Below, piece after piece: positions 35,612-48,900 of a stretch of 64,000 nucleotides of DNA (position 1 is its first letter; each line of letters begins with the position of its first letter). A model generated the notes under the pieces. It was not told the DNA's origin. It did no database searches and saw only the letters and a list, made by a program, of their open reading frames with translations. Source of the DNA: Cyrtodaria siliqua (Eukaryota; Mollusca; Bivalvia; Adapedonta; Hiatellidae); contig JAWPHD010002618.1 of the NCBI GenBank assembly GCA_037043455.1, positions 62,001-126,000 on the forward strand, read 5' to 3'. The position numbers and the translations under genes were made by a program.

Positions 35612-35882
35612 TATATGTACATGCACAGGTATTCGGGGAGTAGCTTAGACTTACACTTGAATTTTTCAGGAAAAAAAAAAATCTATAAAAAAAATATCTA
35701 TCATTTAAATACTAATCAAACATTAAAAACACAAATTTAAAAAAAAATAATGTGTTTTTAATGTTTGATTAGTATTTAAATGATGTTTTCAACATAGATT
35801 TTTTTTATAGAATTTTTTTTTCTTCTGAAAAATTCAAGTGTAAGTCTAAGCTACTCCCCGAATACCTGTGTGTACATGTATA
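35612..35882. mobile_element. Near-perfect foldback, ~270 bp
   Basis: The left arm (TATATGTACATGCACAGGTA, TTCGGGGAGTAGCTTAGACT, TACACTTGAATTTTTC, AAATACTAATCAAACATTAA) is matched by the right arm (TTAATGTTTGATTAGTATTT, GAAAAATTCAAGTGTA, AGTCTAAGCTACTCCCCGAA, TACCTGTGTGTACATGTATA). Arms are about 125 bp with a ~15-base centre and few differences. It lies within the large inverted-repeat element. No coding capacity. Confidence 0.9.
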
Positions 35883-36192
35883 ATACTATAAAGAATATAA
35901 TTATTTTAAACCGAACAGGTATTCTAATATACATAATACAGTATATAACAAAAACAAGTTATTTTGTTTCAACAAAAAAACAAGTTATTTTGATAACTAC
36001 AAAAAAAATGTTCATTTTGTGTAAATGGCGATAATGCATTATTTTCATGCAAATCTATTTTCAAATGACCATTACCATACACCATATACAGTACTTATTT
36101 TTTTATGAAATATTTGCTGACCAGAAAATTTGTATTATTTGTCCCATATATTTACATGGTCCGCAAAATACCAGTCCGCATTTTATGCCATA

Positions 36193-36755
36193 TAGTGCTT
36201 TGGGGGGTATAGAATCACTTGGGTTAAACGTCTCATTTTAAAATGAAAGGAAAATGTTTATTTAATTTCTGATTTAGATTAACCTTTTTAGTTGTATGAT
36301 AGCAAAATTTCTAAAATTATTGTCCTGAAGCTGTGATTTTTTAATAGGCGTTTTTGCACCAATATTTACATAATTTCATTTTATCCTTAAAAGTGCCAAA
36401 CTTCCAACAAGTTACCTTAATTGATGATTGCATTTTGACTTTTGTCCCTAACATTTGTTAAAACAGCAAATATTTATTTCTGAGTTTATTGTGACAGTAT
36501 GAATTTTTCGTTTCAAAAACACACTTCATTCAGGTAGTATAGAATCATTTTTTCTGAGAGGTGTTGCACGTAGTGATATATTTTACATGGAAAAATGTCC
36601 CAAATAATTTCACCGTTGAATAAATGTATGCTTATATGATATATCTTCAAGCCTGAAAAGTTTTAAAATAATCTAAAATATATGAGCTGAGAAAATTGAT
36701 TTTAAACAGGAACTGATTCTTTACTACCAATGATTCTATACACCCCAAAGCACTG
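36193..36755. mobile_element. 563-bp TA-flanked MITE (Tc1/mariner-like ends)
   Basis: The ends are inverted repeats: TAGTGCTTTGGGGGGTATAG at the left, and CTATACACCCCAAAGCACTG at the right. TA dinucleotides flank both sides (36191-36192 and 36756-36757). The other arm of the host element keeps the empty site with a single TA (ACCAGTATGG near 33534-33543), which confirms TA duplication on insertion. There is no transposase frame. TA target and CAGTG-type ends fit the Tc1/mariner superfamily (established knowledge; assignment is inference). It ends 60 bases before the GET3 start codon. Confidence 0.88.
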
Positions 36756-36814
36756 TACTGGTCCGCAGTCCGCTAGTCTACGCGTGTTAGTCCGCGTTTT
36801 AAACCTACCCCAAT

Positions 36815-36936
36815 ATGGCTGCCTCAAAAGAAGATTTTTTGGAATTTGAACCATCTGTGAAGAATATTATTGAACAAACATCGCTGAAATGGGTGTTTGT
36901 CGGTGGAAAAGGAGGTGTCGGAAAAACTACAACAAG
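36815..36936 (+). CDS. GET3: GET3 coding exon 1 (start codon and P-loop)
   Basis: ATG at 36815 in the context CCAATATGGCT. It encodes [13 protein letters not shown], then the conserved [12 protein letters not shown] and the P-loop. The donor is ACAAG/GTACTC, a weaker donor but in phase (2 bases carried over). No other upstream in-frame ATG is visible, and the 5' flank is transposon sequence. Confidence 0.93.
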
Positions 36937-39900
36937 GTACTCTATATAAATTGTAATCATGGTTGCAGCAGTCCACCTATATTTTCTTATATATCGGATA
37001 AAAAAAACAATATTTGAGTCCTGACGACCTGAGAAAATTATGACGCTCACTCAGTGCTGTAGTACACGTGTAACTTCCGTGTTGTCAATATCTATCTGCC
37101 AATAACTCCAAACCCCTGCTGAGGAGAAAGCAATGGCGTGTATATGCCTCTATGTTGCTCAAAGTTAAACTAAAGGATTTTCTATAGAATACTGCTTTTA
37201 TACTGTTTATACTGTATTCGAAGCCGGTGTAAACCAACAGGTTTCTTAATCTTAGGCCCTTTTAGAAATGGTTTTATTACCAATAAGGGCCCACAAGTGG
37301 CATATACATCATGTCAAAGTTATCAGTGTAATAAAACCTTGGTAATGACAGAGATTTAAGTAGTAGAGGGTGGGGTCGCCCCTCCAACAAAATATGTCTT
37401 TCCCGCTATCCCACTATAATTTGCTATGTTCAACTGCGCAAATCCGAAATTATTTTCCTGTGCCATTTTTGTATTTCAACAAACCAGCAGTTAAAACCAG
37501 TAATACACCATAGAATGTTCTATATGTGGTCTATACTCAGTTTTTTTTTACTATATAACTGACGCTTTTTTTTTACTATATAACTGACGCTGGTATAACT
37601 GATGCCGGATACCAGCGTCTTCCCCTATCTGGAGAACCTACATTTTCCCCCTATTTAAGGTTAAAAATTCCCCTCTACAGAAAGTTCCCCTTTAATTTAA
37701 AGACTAATAAATCATGGACGAAAAAATGATAAATCGCCTTCGACGCTTCGCAATTGTTTATCGTAGAAAAGTTAGTAACATATCATTGGATAAACATGAT
37801 TATGGAAAAATTTAAATTAAAGATTAAAATGCCTTTTTAATCAATTTTAATTTCCCCCTCAAAACAACCAAATGCACACAATTTTTCCCCTAAATCGAAA
37901 AAATCACGCGTTTTTTCCCCTCTGAAAGGGCCTGGACGCCTTCCCCTATTTGTAAAAAAAAACCCTGATACTTTAAATAACTAACTCACACATTGGTACA
38001 GTTTGTATTTGCTGTACCGATAACCATCACCATGTTAACAGATGGCCGAGCAAAGTCGACATGAAATAAACATCCTGCCATCTGGATAATATATCCCGAT
38101 ACAACCACTTTTCGTACACAACATGAATTCGAACACTTCTGTATAAACTGTGGAAATAAGAATGCGCTCCCTCATTTGCATACAATCACATGCTATTTTT
38201 ACTGATACTCATGCAGAAATGTCAACATGGCAAATTATATAAACAAAAAAAGAGATACGAGAAGCATTATTCAAATAAAAAGCTGACCTCAATATGTATT
38301 TTAGTCAATTTCACTATTCCAGAATATTCTTTTCCTTAACATTTGATTAAAACCAATTTTTGATTGATACCAATTTAAACAGCTGTCGTCTGCACAATTG
38401 CTGACATAATCTCATGATCTACCTTCCCTCCAAAAAATCAAAAGTATACTGCAGATAAAAAAATAGTCACCTTAAAAAATTACCCTCTCGTGTAATTTTA
38501 CGAAAATAATCTGGAAAATGTGTGGTCTGCAAGCACTTCATTCTCTCAAACCTCAGCCTGTTTACTCAAATTAGGATTGGTGGAAGATGTGACAAATTTG
38601 AGGATTTGGTTTATTTATCTTTTTCAACTCATGTGAGGGTCATAAGAAGTGGGGACACCTTGTTTTACCTTTCATGTGCACCTAAAGAAACACATTAAAA
38701 AAAAATTGTAAATACTTTCTAAAAGTTACTTTCATGGGTTAAAATTATTTTTTAACTGTTTATAAGTGTTGACTATATGTTAAATATATTGGTGGGTACA
38801 ACTTTCTGTTCTGCAGTATACTTTTCATGTTTACCGGAAGTGCTCGAAAAGAGGTTGGATGTTCCGTTAGGAATGAGATAAGTAGGTCTTCACTTTGCTT
38901 AAAAAATGTAAACAATAGAGGTCATGGCATGATTATGCAGAATTTCAGTTCTATAATTAATGAAAACATTGACTGGAAAGGAAAAAGTTTTTTATTTAAA
39001 TTTAAAGTTTTAATTTCATGTTCCGTCCGTATGTGTACGAAAACTGATTGTGCCGGGATATAGCTGCGTGTGGGGGTGTCTCCACCCAAGAATTTATAAT
39101 AACTATTTATAAATTCTTGCTCCACCTGAATAAAGTATTTTAGCTTTATTACATAAATCACAGTCTATACTTGTGGATCATGAGATGTGTTTTTAATATA
39201 GATACATACATGTATTTGGATATTTGTATACTGTTCTTATATAAGAACCATTTGAATATTAAGAGATATTTAGATTGATAAGTTTAAAATTACAGAAATC
39301 AGCCAATTCACTAATTTAAAAGTAAAATTGTGCTTTGAATTAAAGATAATAATTTATGTTCTATTTTTTTTTTAAAAACTGCCAGAGGGCCGAGAAGACC
39401 CTCCAATGCAGCTGACAAAGTCCACACAGCCGTGTAAACCCATCGACAGTTGCTCTCATTCTTTCACTTTTTCTCAGAATGAAGTACTAAAGCACTGTTT
39501 TCCTGTTTTAAAATATGTACATGTATCATAATTCAGCAAGAACACAAGGTAAAGTGAGAGATAAACATTCCTAGTACGGATCTTTGTTAAGGGGCTGAGC
39601 ACAACCCTCTACCCAACTCTAGTAGTTTATTATATCTCTGATAGTGACCACAGCTAGCGTCGTGAAGCGAGCTCCTATGCCTATGGTATAATTTTACGTG
39701 TAAGAAGCATGTAAAACAAATAAATCAGTCTGCTGAAAAAAAACAAAAAGACGAATAAAAAAGTAGTCTATTGAAATATTAGCTCAACGTTGTTGAGGAA
39801 TAAACAAGGGCATTTTGATTGAATTTATGACTCGCACATCGCTATATAAATATTTTATAAAATACTCCTAAACGACAGTTACATCTAAAACATGAATCTT

Positions 39901-42900
39901 CACCATACGTACAAGTCTCATTCATAAAACATACAACAGAGTAGGCCTAAAGCGCAGAAAGGAAATTGCTGCTCAAAGCTGAAAGGAGATTGTCGCTCAA
40001 AAAGGACTTGCAAAATCACTATTTAATAGGTTTAACGTTTCTTTTTATTTGCTCATTATGGAAAGAACAGATGACATGATTGAGAATAAATGGTATTCTA
40101 AAAAAGTGTGTATATAAATGTTTCACATAATCAGTCAGCCTGTTGTGACTATATGGAAAGTTGTTGCTATATGGAAAGGACTTTCCTTGTTGTGTATGAA
40201 AACGGCAATATTAAAAAAATTCATTATTTATTTATTTTCGATTATTTTGGAAAGAACTAATAATACTCGGTAGTCTAGCAAAGTAAATGTAAAAGTAGGT
40301 GTATAAAAGTTTTGCGATGTGTCATACACAAAAGATGTTTAACTAATTTGATGCACTGTCTGTGTCAAGTTGGTTTTAATTGGGTATATTATGATGAAGT
40401 TTTGTTAATATTTATATTCTGAAGAGAAAACTACAACAACAAAGTCGAAATAATTTCAATTGACAATTTATTAATATTAAAACATAAATGTACAAAGACA
40501 TGATAAACAACTTATCGAATACATGAAGAACTTGCAGATATACATACATGTATAGTGTTCATGTCGGCGGACAGTCTATTTGAGGTACATTTAGACCATC
40601 CTATATCGACGGAAACAATGGTTCTAACCACCGATGATAAATGGCAGTGAGAGAAAGTGCAGAAAGTACAACCAGTCTTCATTCAAATTAGAGTAATTGC
40701 CCTTTGTAATTTTATACTTGTAATTCTTGTCCGGAGCATAAGTCGAAAACTAATAATGGAACTGAATACTGCTGGGTGATACAAGGCCATATGATAAGTT
40801 GAGGATACATTTTAGGGAGCATCCATCGGTTCTATCGATTTTCTTGTTTTTTATGTGGATGCAAATATTATTGTTTAGACCAAAACAGAAGTTGCCAAAA
40901 TTATAATCTAAAAACCAAGATTTTTACGAATGGCAGGAGGTAAACTGTAGTGGTTCTACCTTGGAAAATGTGGATTGTCTGCCTCCACCACTTAAGAATT
41001 GACTGTCATATATATAGCCTTAAATGTGCTGAAAACAACATAAAACACAATTCAACCAAGCAGCCATCTAAACCACGAGGTTTTTGATATATTGATAAGA
41101 TTTCAAGTAAGATCATTGATGCTATTGTTTCATCATTGTGTCGCCTGCGTAGCATGGCAGACACTTAGGAATCACTTTGTCCGTCTTCTGTCACACTTTA
41201 ACCTGCAACCTAACCTTGGCCGTAACTTGAAAAGTATTTGACCTACGTTTATAAAACTTCACACACGTCTTCATCTTACCTTAAGGAATGTCGTTGAACA
41301 TGTCCAATAACTCCGACTTTCATTTTGGCAGAATTGTGCTCCTTTTCATAAAACTTACCGTTAACCTGCAACCTAACCAAGCTGATGAAATGAAATAAGC
41401 ACATGGCAGGCGACGTGTTCTGTGGAATGTCCTTCTAGTTTTATATGTACCTGTTATAAAATCCAAGCTTCTCTATTTAAGCTGGCGTACTGGCAAAATG
41501 CAAATGACATTTTCAGAATGCCAGTAAACTTTTCAAGTACTGGCAAAAATTTGCAAGTGCATCAAAATACCTTACATGTTTAATTTAGAATACCATTTCT
41601 GCTTCTTTTTTTTAAACATGTGCTTTCATATCAATGGTGTTTTAATATTTTTAAGTTTTCCTGATATGTCTGTATTTGTATGACACATATGGAATCTAGC
41701 ATGTTTGTTTGTGCTTTTTACATATATATTACACACACAACCATAGAAATTGCAAGTAACTTTTTTGTTTTGCCAGTTACAAAAAATGCTACTGTCGAAA
41801 TGTTGCCAGTCGAAATTGTCGTTAAATGTGGGCCCTGAAATCTAGACAGAATTGAATAATGTTACTAGTGTGCTTGTATGCCTTCATATATTAAATTGAC
41901 TTTGTGTCTTCCTGTGTTTTCACAAATGCTTCATTTGCTTGTTTCAGCTGCAGCTTGTCTGTGTTGTTGTCGACTGTTCGTGAATCTGTGTTGATCATCT
42001 CCACTGATCCAGCACACAATATCTCAGATGCATTCAATCAGAAATTCTCCAAGGTTCCTACCCTCGTAAAGGGATTTGATAATCTCTTTGCTATGGTGAG
42101 TTTAAAAATTCAGGTTGAAACATACAGTGACACTGCTCCGCATCGTTGTCAATTATTAAATAAGATTTTCAAGGAATCAAAATAAAGTTGTTTGCTTGCT
42201 GGACCCGGTAAATATATTTATAGTTATGTGGAAACTTACGATACTCTCAGTTTCCTGAATTCCAAGTTCAAAGATGTACAGCAGTTGTTATTGTCTCGCC
42301 TTTTCGAAGAAAAAAAGAGATTGTTGCTTTTTGGCCAGCGATAACATCTGCCTGATTTTTTAAGTTTTCATAAAATACCCGTGAGAATATGCGTAAAATG
42401 AATTATGAGTTGGTAACTTTTAATTCAACGCTCCAGTTTTTGGGTTTGGTCTGGCTGGTTATAACTGTTTATATTGTGTGTAAGGAGTTTGGATTCTCTA
42501 AATTATATATATATACCTCCTCGTCTGTGGTTTTGGAAATGGTGTAGATATGTTGTAAAATGTGGCAGTTGTTAGCGGGATAGCTACATGTACTTTAAGT
42601 GTATGGTGCTACATTTGAACTGTATCATGTTAGGCTTTCATGTGTCACATGATCATGAGATTGTAATGATATATCTTGAATTTCAGGAGATTGATCCTAA
42701 CTTAGGCATATCAGAGCTACCTGATGAGTATTTTGAACAAGGTGAGCTGCTATGGTTACAGATGTTTTTTGTTGAGCTGCTTTAGTGAAAAATGAGACAT
42801 AGTCAGCACAATGACGAATGTACGTACATTAGTCAAAATGTTAGACATTTGCTTAACATTTCTTTAGCAGGATTGCATAGCAAATCCAGGCTTCTACTTC

Positions 42901-45900
42901 GACAATTTCCGTCCGTCCGTCTACACGTTTTGACATTTTGGTTAAAGTTTTTTCCTCATTTCTCCAAAACAAATTGTTGGAAAGCTTTGACACTAAGCAC
43001 ACATGTTCATTATCATTACACAATGTTATATGACAAGAACCATAACTCTGTCTTGTATTTTACCTGAATTATTCCCCTTTTTACTTAGAAATCGTTCAGT
43101 TAAAATGTTGGATTCGCGATTCGGCATTTGCACAACCATTGGTGGAAGACTTGTCTTTCAATGTCTTTAAAACTACAGGAGACACAACTTATTTAGTAAG
43201 TCATTGTATTAGAACATATCCTATATGCCTTTGCAGTCAGGATGCACGGGAACGTAAACACTTGCATAAACCTAGGGGTTCTACTTATTTCACTACAGTA
43301 GTTTGACACAAAATAGTTCTATTAACATGCTGTTAAATCGAAATGTGTATGACCTTACAAAACATACTTTAAATCGAAAGTGACTATTAAAAACAAAGTG
43401 TGCATGTCCAACACTTTTTTTATGCCCTTATAGTGTTACCACTGTCCGTCCATGCAAAAACTATGTCCGCACTCTAACTTAGCTAATTAGTCCCACACCG
43501 GTCCCGGGTTTGCAACCTGTCCGTCCTTCGGACATGCTTGTCCGGGCCATATTTTCAATACTATAAGACTTTGAGATACCAAACTTAGTAAGTGGATACA
43601 TCTTGGAAAAGCGGTGTGTCGCGTACCAAAAAAAGGTCACTGTGACCTTCTCTTGTGACCTCTGTCATAGAAAGTGCTGTCTGGACCGTATTTTCAATAC
43701 TATAACACTTAGAGATACCAAACTTGATACCAAAATAAGGTCATCTTGACCTGTGACCTCTGTCATAGAAAACGCTTGTCCGGACCGTATTTTCAATACT
43801 ATTAACACTTAGGGGATGTGGATACATCTTGGGAAAGCGGTGTGTCGCATACCAAAATAAGGTCACTGTGACCTCTGTCATAGAAAATGCTTGTCCGGAC
43901 CGTATTTTCAATACTATAACACTTAGAGATACCAAACTTGGTATGTGAATACATCTTGAGATAGTGATTTGTCGCGTACCAAAATAAGGTCATGTGACCT
44001 TGACCTGTGACCTCTGTCATAGAAAATGCTTGTCCGGACCGTATTTTCAATACTATAACACTTAGAGATACCAAACTTGGTATGTGAATACATCTTGGGA
44101 TAGCAGTGTGTCGCGTACCAAAATAAGGTCATTTTGACCTTGACCTGTGACCTCTGTCATAGAAAATGCTTGTCCGGACCGTATTTTCAATACTATAACA
44201 CTTAGAGACACCAAACTTGGTACGTAAATACATCTTGGGATAGCGGTGTGTCGCGTACCAAAATAAGGTCATTGTGACCTTGACCTTTGACCTCCATCGT
44301 AGAAAATGTCTGGAAAATGTTTGTCTGGGCCGGTGGGGGACTATGGATTGCCCTGCAATTCTTGATGCTCTTGTTGTTATCGGATCTTTTCCAGACTTGG
44401 TCAAATAAAATATGGGCACAATGTCCCGGCCAAGTTCAATAATCGGCCCCAGTAGTTCCAGAGTTATGACCCTTGGAATAGTAAAAAATCACGAAATTAA
44501 TGGTGTCCGCACTCTAACTTGGGTAATTGTTATCCAATCTTCTCTAAACTTGGTCAAGTTGTATATGGGCACACTGTCTCGGCCAAGTTCGATTTTCGGC
44601 ATCATCGTCCCAGTTGCAGAGTTATGGCCCTTGGAATAGTAAAAAATCGTGAAATTAATGGTGTCTGCACTCTTATTTAGGTAACTGTTATTCAGTCTTC
44701 TCCAAACTTGGTCAACTTGTATATGGGCACAATGTCTTACCGATTTTTGGCCCAATCGCCCCAGTACTTTCATAGCTGGAATGGTAAAAATTCACAACGT
44801 TATAGCGGGGGCTACGTGTCCCATGGACACATTTCTAGTTTTTTTGGCAAAAGTTCATTTTGTGGACACCTTTGGTGTCATCACCAAATTTCCTCTTATT
44901 TTAGATTAGATTTGCTGATACATCAACCATCCAACCAGCATCATCTATCCCCACCCATGGGTCATAAAATGGAAACTGATGAGATCCACTATAGAACCAT
45001 ATATACACTTACTGGGCATGAACAGACGGATACAACCATCCAACCAGCATTGTCCCCCAGGGTCCATCCCCACCCCTTGGGACAAAGCCCCTGGGTCATG
45101 ACTTGGAAATTGTAGAGATCCCCACCGTTAACCATATATTAACTGTCACAAAGTGGAATGAGCATATATACATCCATGAAGAAGGCATTACATGTGGCCC
45201 CACCATCACTGTCACAAAGTAGAACATGTATACATACATAGTAGGCATTACATGTGGTGTCACCATGCCCCACCATCACAGTCACAAAGTAGAACATGTA
45301 TATATACATAGTAGGCATTATATGTGGTGTCACCGTGCCCACCATCACGGTCACATAGTGGAACGTGCCCCACCATCACTGTCACAAAGTAGAACATGTA
45401 TATATACATAGTAGGCATTACATGTGGTGTCACCGTGCCCTACCATCACAGTCACAAAGTAGAACATGTATACATACATAGTAGGCATTACATGTGGTGT
45501 CACCATGCCCCACCATCACCGTCACATAGTGGAACGTGCCCCACCATCACTGTCACAAAGTAGAACATGTATATATACATAGTAGGCATTACATGTGGTG
45601 TCACCGTGCCCTACCATCACTGTCACAGAGTAGAACATGTATATATACATAGTAGGCATTACATGTGGTGTCACCGTGCCCCACCATCACAGTCACAAAG
45701 TAGAACATGTATATATACATAGTAGGCATTACATGTGGTGTCACCGTGCCCACCATCACGGTCACATAGTGGAACGTGCCCTACCATCACTGTCACAAAG
45801 TAGAACATGTATATATACATAGTAGGCATTACATGTGGTGTCACCGTGCCCCACCATCACAGTCACAAAGTAGAACATGTATATATACATAGTAGGCATT

Positions 45901-48900
45901 ACACGTGATGTCACCATGCCCCACCATCACAGTCACAAAGTAAAACATGTATATATACATAGTAGGCATTACATGTGGTGTCATCGTGCCCCACCATCAC
46001 TGTCACAGAGTAGAACATGTATATATACATAGTAGGCATTACATGTGGTGTCGCCGTGCCCCACCATCACTGTCACAGAGAAGAACATGTATATATACAT
46101 AGTAGGCATTACATGTGGTGTCACCATGCCCCACCATCACAGTCACAAAGTAGAACATGTATATATACATAGTAGGCATTACATGTGGTGTCACCGTGCC
46201 CCACCATCACTGTCACAGAGTAGAACATGTATATATACATAGTAGGCATTACATGTGGTGTCACCATGCCCCACCATCACAGTCACAAAGTAGAACATGT
46301 ATATATACATAGTAGGCATTACATGTGGTGTCACCGTGCCCCACCATCACTGTCACAGAGTAGAACATGTATATATACATAGTAGGCATTACATGTGGTG
46401 TCACCGTGCCCCACCATCACTGTCACAGAGTAGAACATGTATATATACATAGTAGGCATTACATGTGGTGTCGCCATGCCCCACCATCACAGTCACAAAG
46501 TAGAACATGTATTTATACATAGTAGGCATTACATGTGGTGTCACCGTGCCCCACCATCACAGTCACAAAGTAGAACATGTATATATACATAGTAGGCATT
46601 ACATGTGGTGTCACCATGCCCCACCATCACAGTCACAAAGTAGAACATGTATATATACATAGTAGGCATTACATGTGGTGTCACCGTGCCCCACCATCAC
46701 TGTCACAGAGTAGAACATGTATATATACATAGTAGGCATTACATGTGGTGTCACCATGCCCACCATCACAGTCACAAAGTAGAACATGTATATATACATA
46801 ATAGGCATTACATGTGGTGTCACCGTGCCCCACCATCACAGTCACATAGTGGAACATGTATATATACATAGTAGGCATTACATGTGGTGTCACCATGCCC
46901 CACCATCACTGTCACAAAGTAGAACATGTATATATACATAGTAGGCATTACATGTGGTGTCACCGTGCCCCACCATCACTGTCACAGAGTAGAACATGTA
47001 TATATATATAGTAGGCATTACATGTGGTGTCACCATGCCCCACCATCACAGTCACAAAGTAGAACATGTATATATACATAGTAGGCATTACATGTGGTGT
47101 CACCGTGCCCCACCATCACTGTCACAGAGTAGAACATGTATATATACATAGTAGGCATTACATGTGGTGTCACCGTGCCCACCATCACGGTCACATAGTG
47201 GAACGTGCCCCACCATCACTGTCACAAAGTAGAACATGTATATATACATAGTAGGCATTACATGTGGTGTCACCGTGCCCCACCATCACAGTCACAAAGT
47301 AGAACATGTATATATACATAGTAGGCATTACATGTGGTGTCACCGTGCCCACCATCACGGTCACATAGTGGAACATGCCCTACCATCACTGTCACAGAGT
47401 AGAACATGTATATATACATAGTAGGCATTACATGTGGTGTCACCGTGCCCCACCATCACAGTCACAAAGTAGAACATGTATATATACATAGTAGGCATTA
47501 CATGTGGTGTCACCGTGCCCCACCATCACAGTCACAAAGTAGAACATGTATATATACATAGTAGGCATTACATGTGGTGTCACCGTGCCCACCATCACAG
47601 TCACAAAGTAGAACATGTATATATACATAGTAGGCATTACATGTGGTGTCACCGTGCCCCACCATCACAGTCACAAAGTAGAACATGTATATATACATAG
47701 TAGGCATTACATGTGGTGTCACCGTGCCCACCATCACGGTCACATAGTGGAACATGCCCTACCATCACTGTCACAGAGTAGAACATGTATATATACATAG
47801 TAGGCATTACATGTGGTGTCACCGTGCCCACCATCACGGTCACATAGTGGAACATGCCCTACCATCACTGTCACAGAGTAGAACATGTATATATACATAG
47901 TAGGCATTACATGTGGTGTCACCGTGCCCCACCATCACAGTCACAAAGTAGAACATGTATATATACATAGTAGGCATTACATGTGGTGTCACCGTGCCCC
48001 ACCATCACAGTCACAAAGTAGAACATGTATACATACATAGTAGGCATTACATGTGGTGTCACTTTGCCCCACCATCACAGTCACAAAGTAGAACATGTAT
48101 ATATACATAGTAGGCATTACATGTGGTGTCACCGTGCCCACCATCACGGTCACATAGTGGAACATGCCCTACCATCACTGTCACAAAATAGAACATGTAT
48201 ATATACATAGTAGGCATTACATGTGGTGTCACCGTGCCCACCATCACGGTCACATAGTGGAACGTGCCCTACCATCACTGTCACAAAGTAGAACATGTAT
48301 ATATACATAGTAGGCATTACATGTGGTGTCACCGTGCCCACCATCACGGTCACATAGTGGAACGTTCCCTACCATCACTGTCACAAAGTAGAACATGTAT
48401 ATATACATAGTAGGCATTACATGTGGTGTCACCATGCCCCACCATCACAGTCACATAGTGGAACGTGCCCCACCATCACTGTCACAAAGTAGAACATGTA
48501 TATATACATAGTAGGCATTACATGTGGTGTCACCGTGCCCAGCATCACGGTCACATAGTGGAACGTGCCCCACCATCACTGTCACAAAGTAGAACATGTA
48601 TTTATACATAGTAGGCATTACATGTGGTGTTAGCGTGCCCACCATCACGGTCACATAGTGGAACGTGCCCCACCATCACTGTCACAAAGTAGAACATGTA
48701 TATATACATAGTAGGCATTACATGTGGTGTCACCGTGCCCCACCATCACTGTCACAGAGTAGAACATGTATATATACATAGTAGGCATTACATGTGGTGT
48801 CACCGTGCCCCACCGTCACTGTCACATAGTAGAACATGTATATATATATAGTAGGCATTACATGTGGTGTCACCGTGCCCCACCATCACTGTCACAGAGT

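Larger units (their letters stand above)
33470..36811. mobile_element. Large inverted-repeat element immediately upstream of GET3
   Basis: The left arm (33470-33703) starts GGGTAGGTATAAAATGCGGA and has repeated GCGGACT motifs, then GCGGACTGGTATTTTGCGGA, ATATGGGACAAATAATACAA and TAGATTTGCATGAAAATAAT. The right arm is its reverse complement in two pieces: 36039-36192 and 36756-36811, the latter ending TTTTAAACCTACCCC. The split is a 563-bp MITE inserted at TA. Arms are about 205-235 bp, total about 3.3 kb including nested insertions. The interior is AT-rich with no transposase frame, so the element looks non-autonomous. No flanking target duplication is apparent, so the outer ends could be slightly off. 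The right end stops about 3 bases before the GET3 ATG. Confidence 0.8.
36937..41947 (+). other. GET3 intron 1 (5.0 kb)
   Basis: GT-AG intron holding a short hairpin GACGCTGGTAT/ATACCAGCGTC (37586-37619), a SINE fragment (about 40935) and a small TIR element (41140-41414). The rest is AT-rich. Open frames such as 38827-39063 are not supported as coding. Confidence 0.85.

Noticed and set aside
35612..35882. microRNA precursor
   Set aside because: Arms of ~125 bp are far longer than a microRNA hairpin and fit a foldback transposon better.
36805..37050. 81-codon minus-strand frame over GET3 exon 1
   Set aside because: Antisense shadow of the real exon and adjoining intron.
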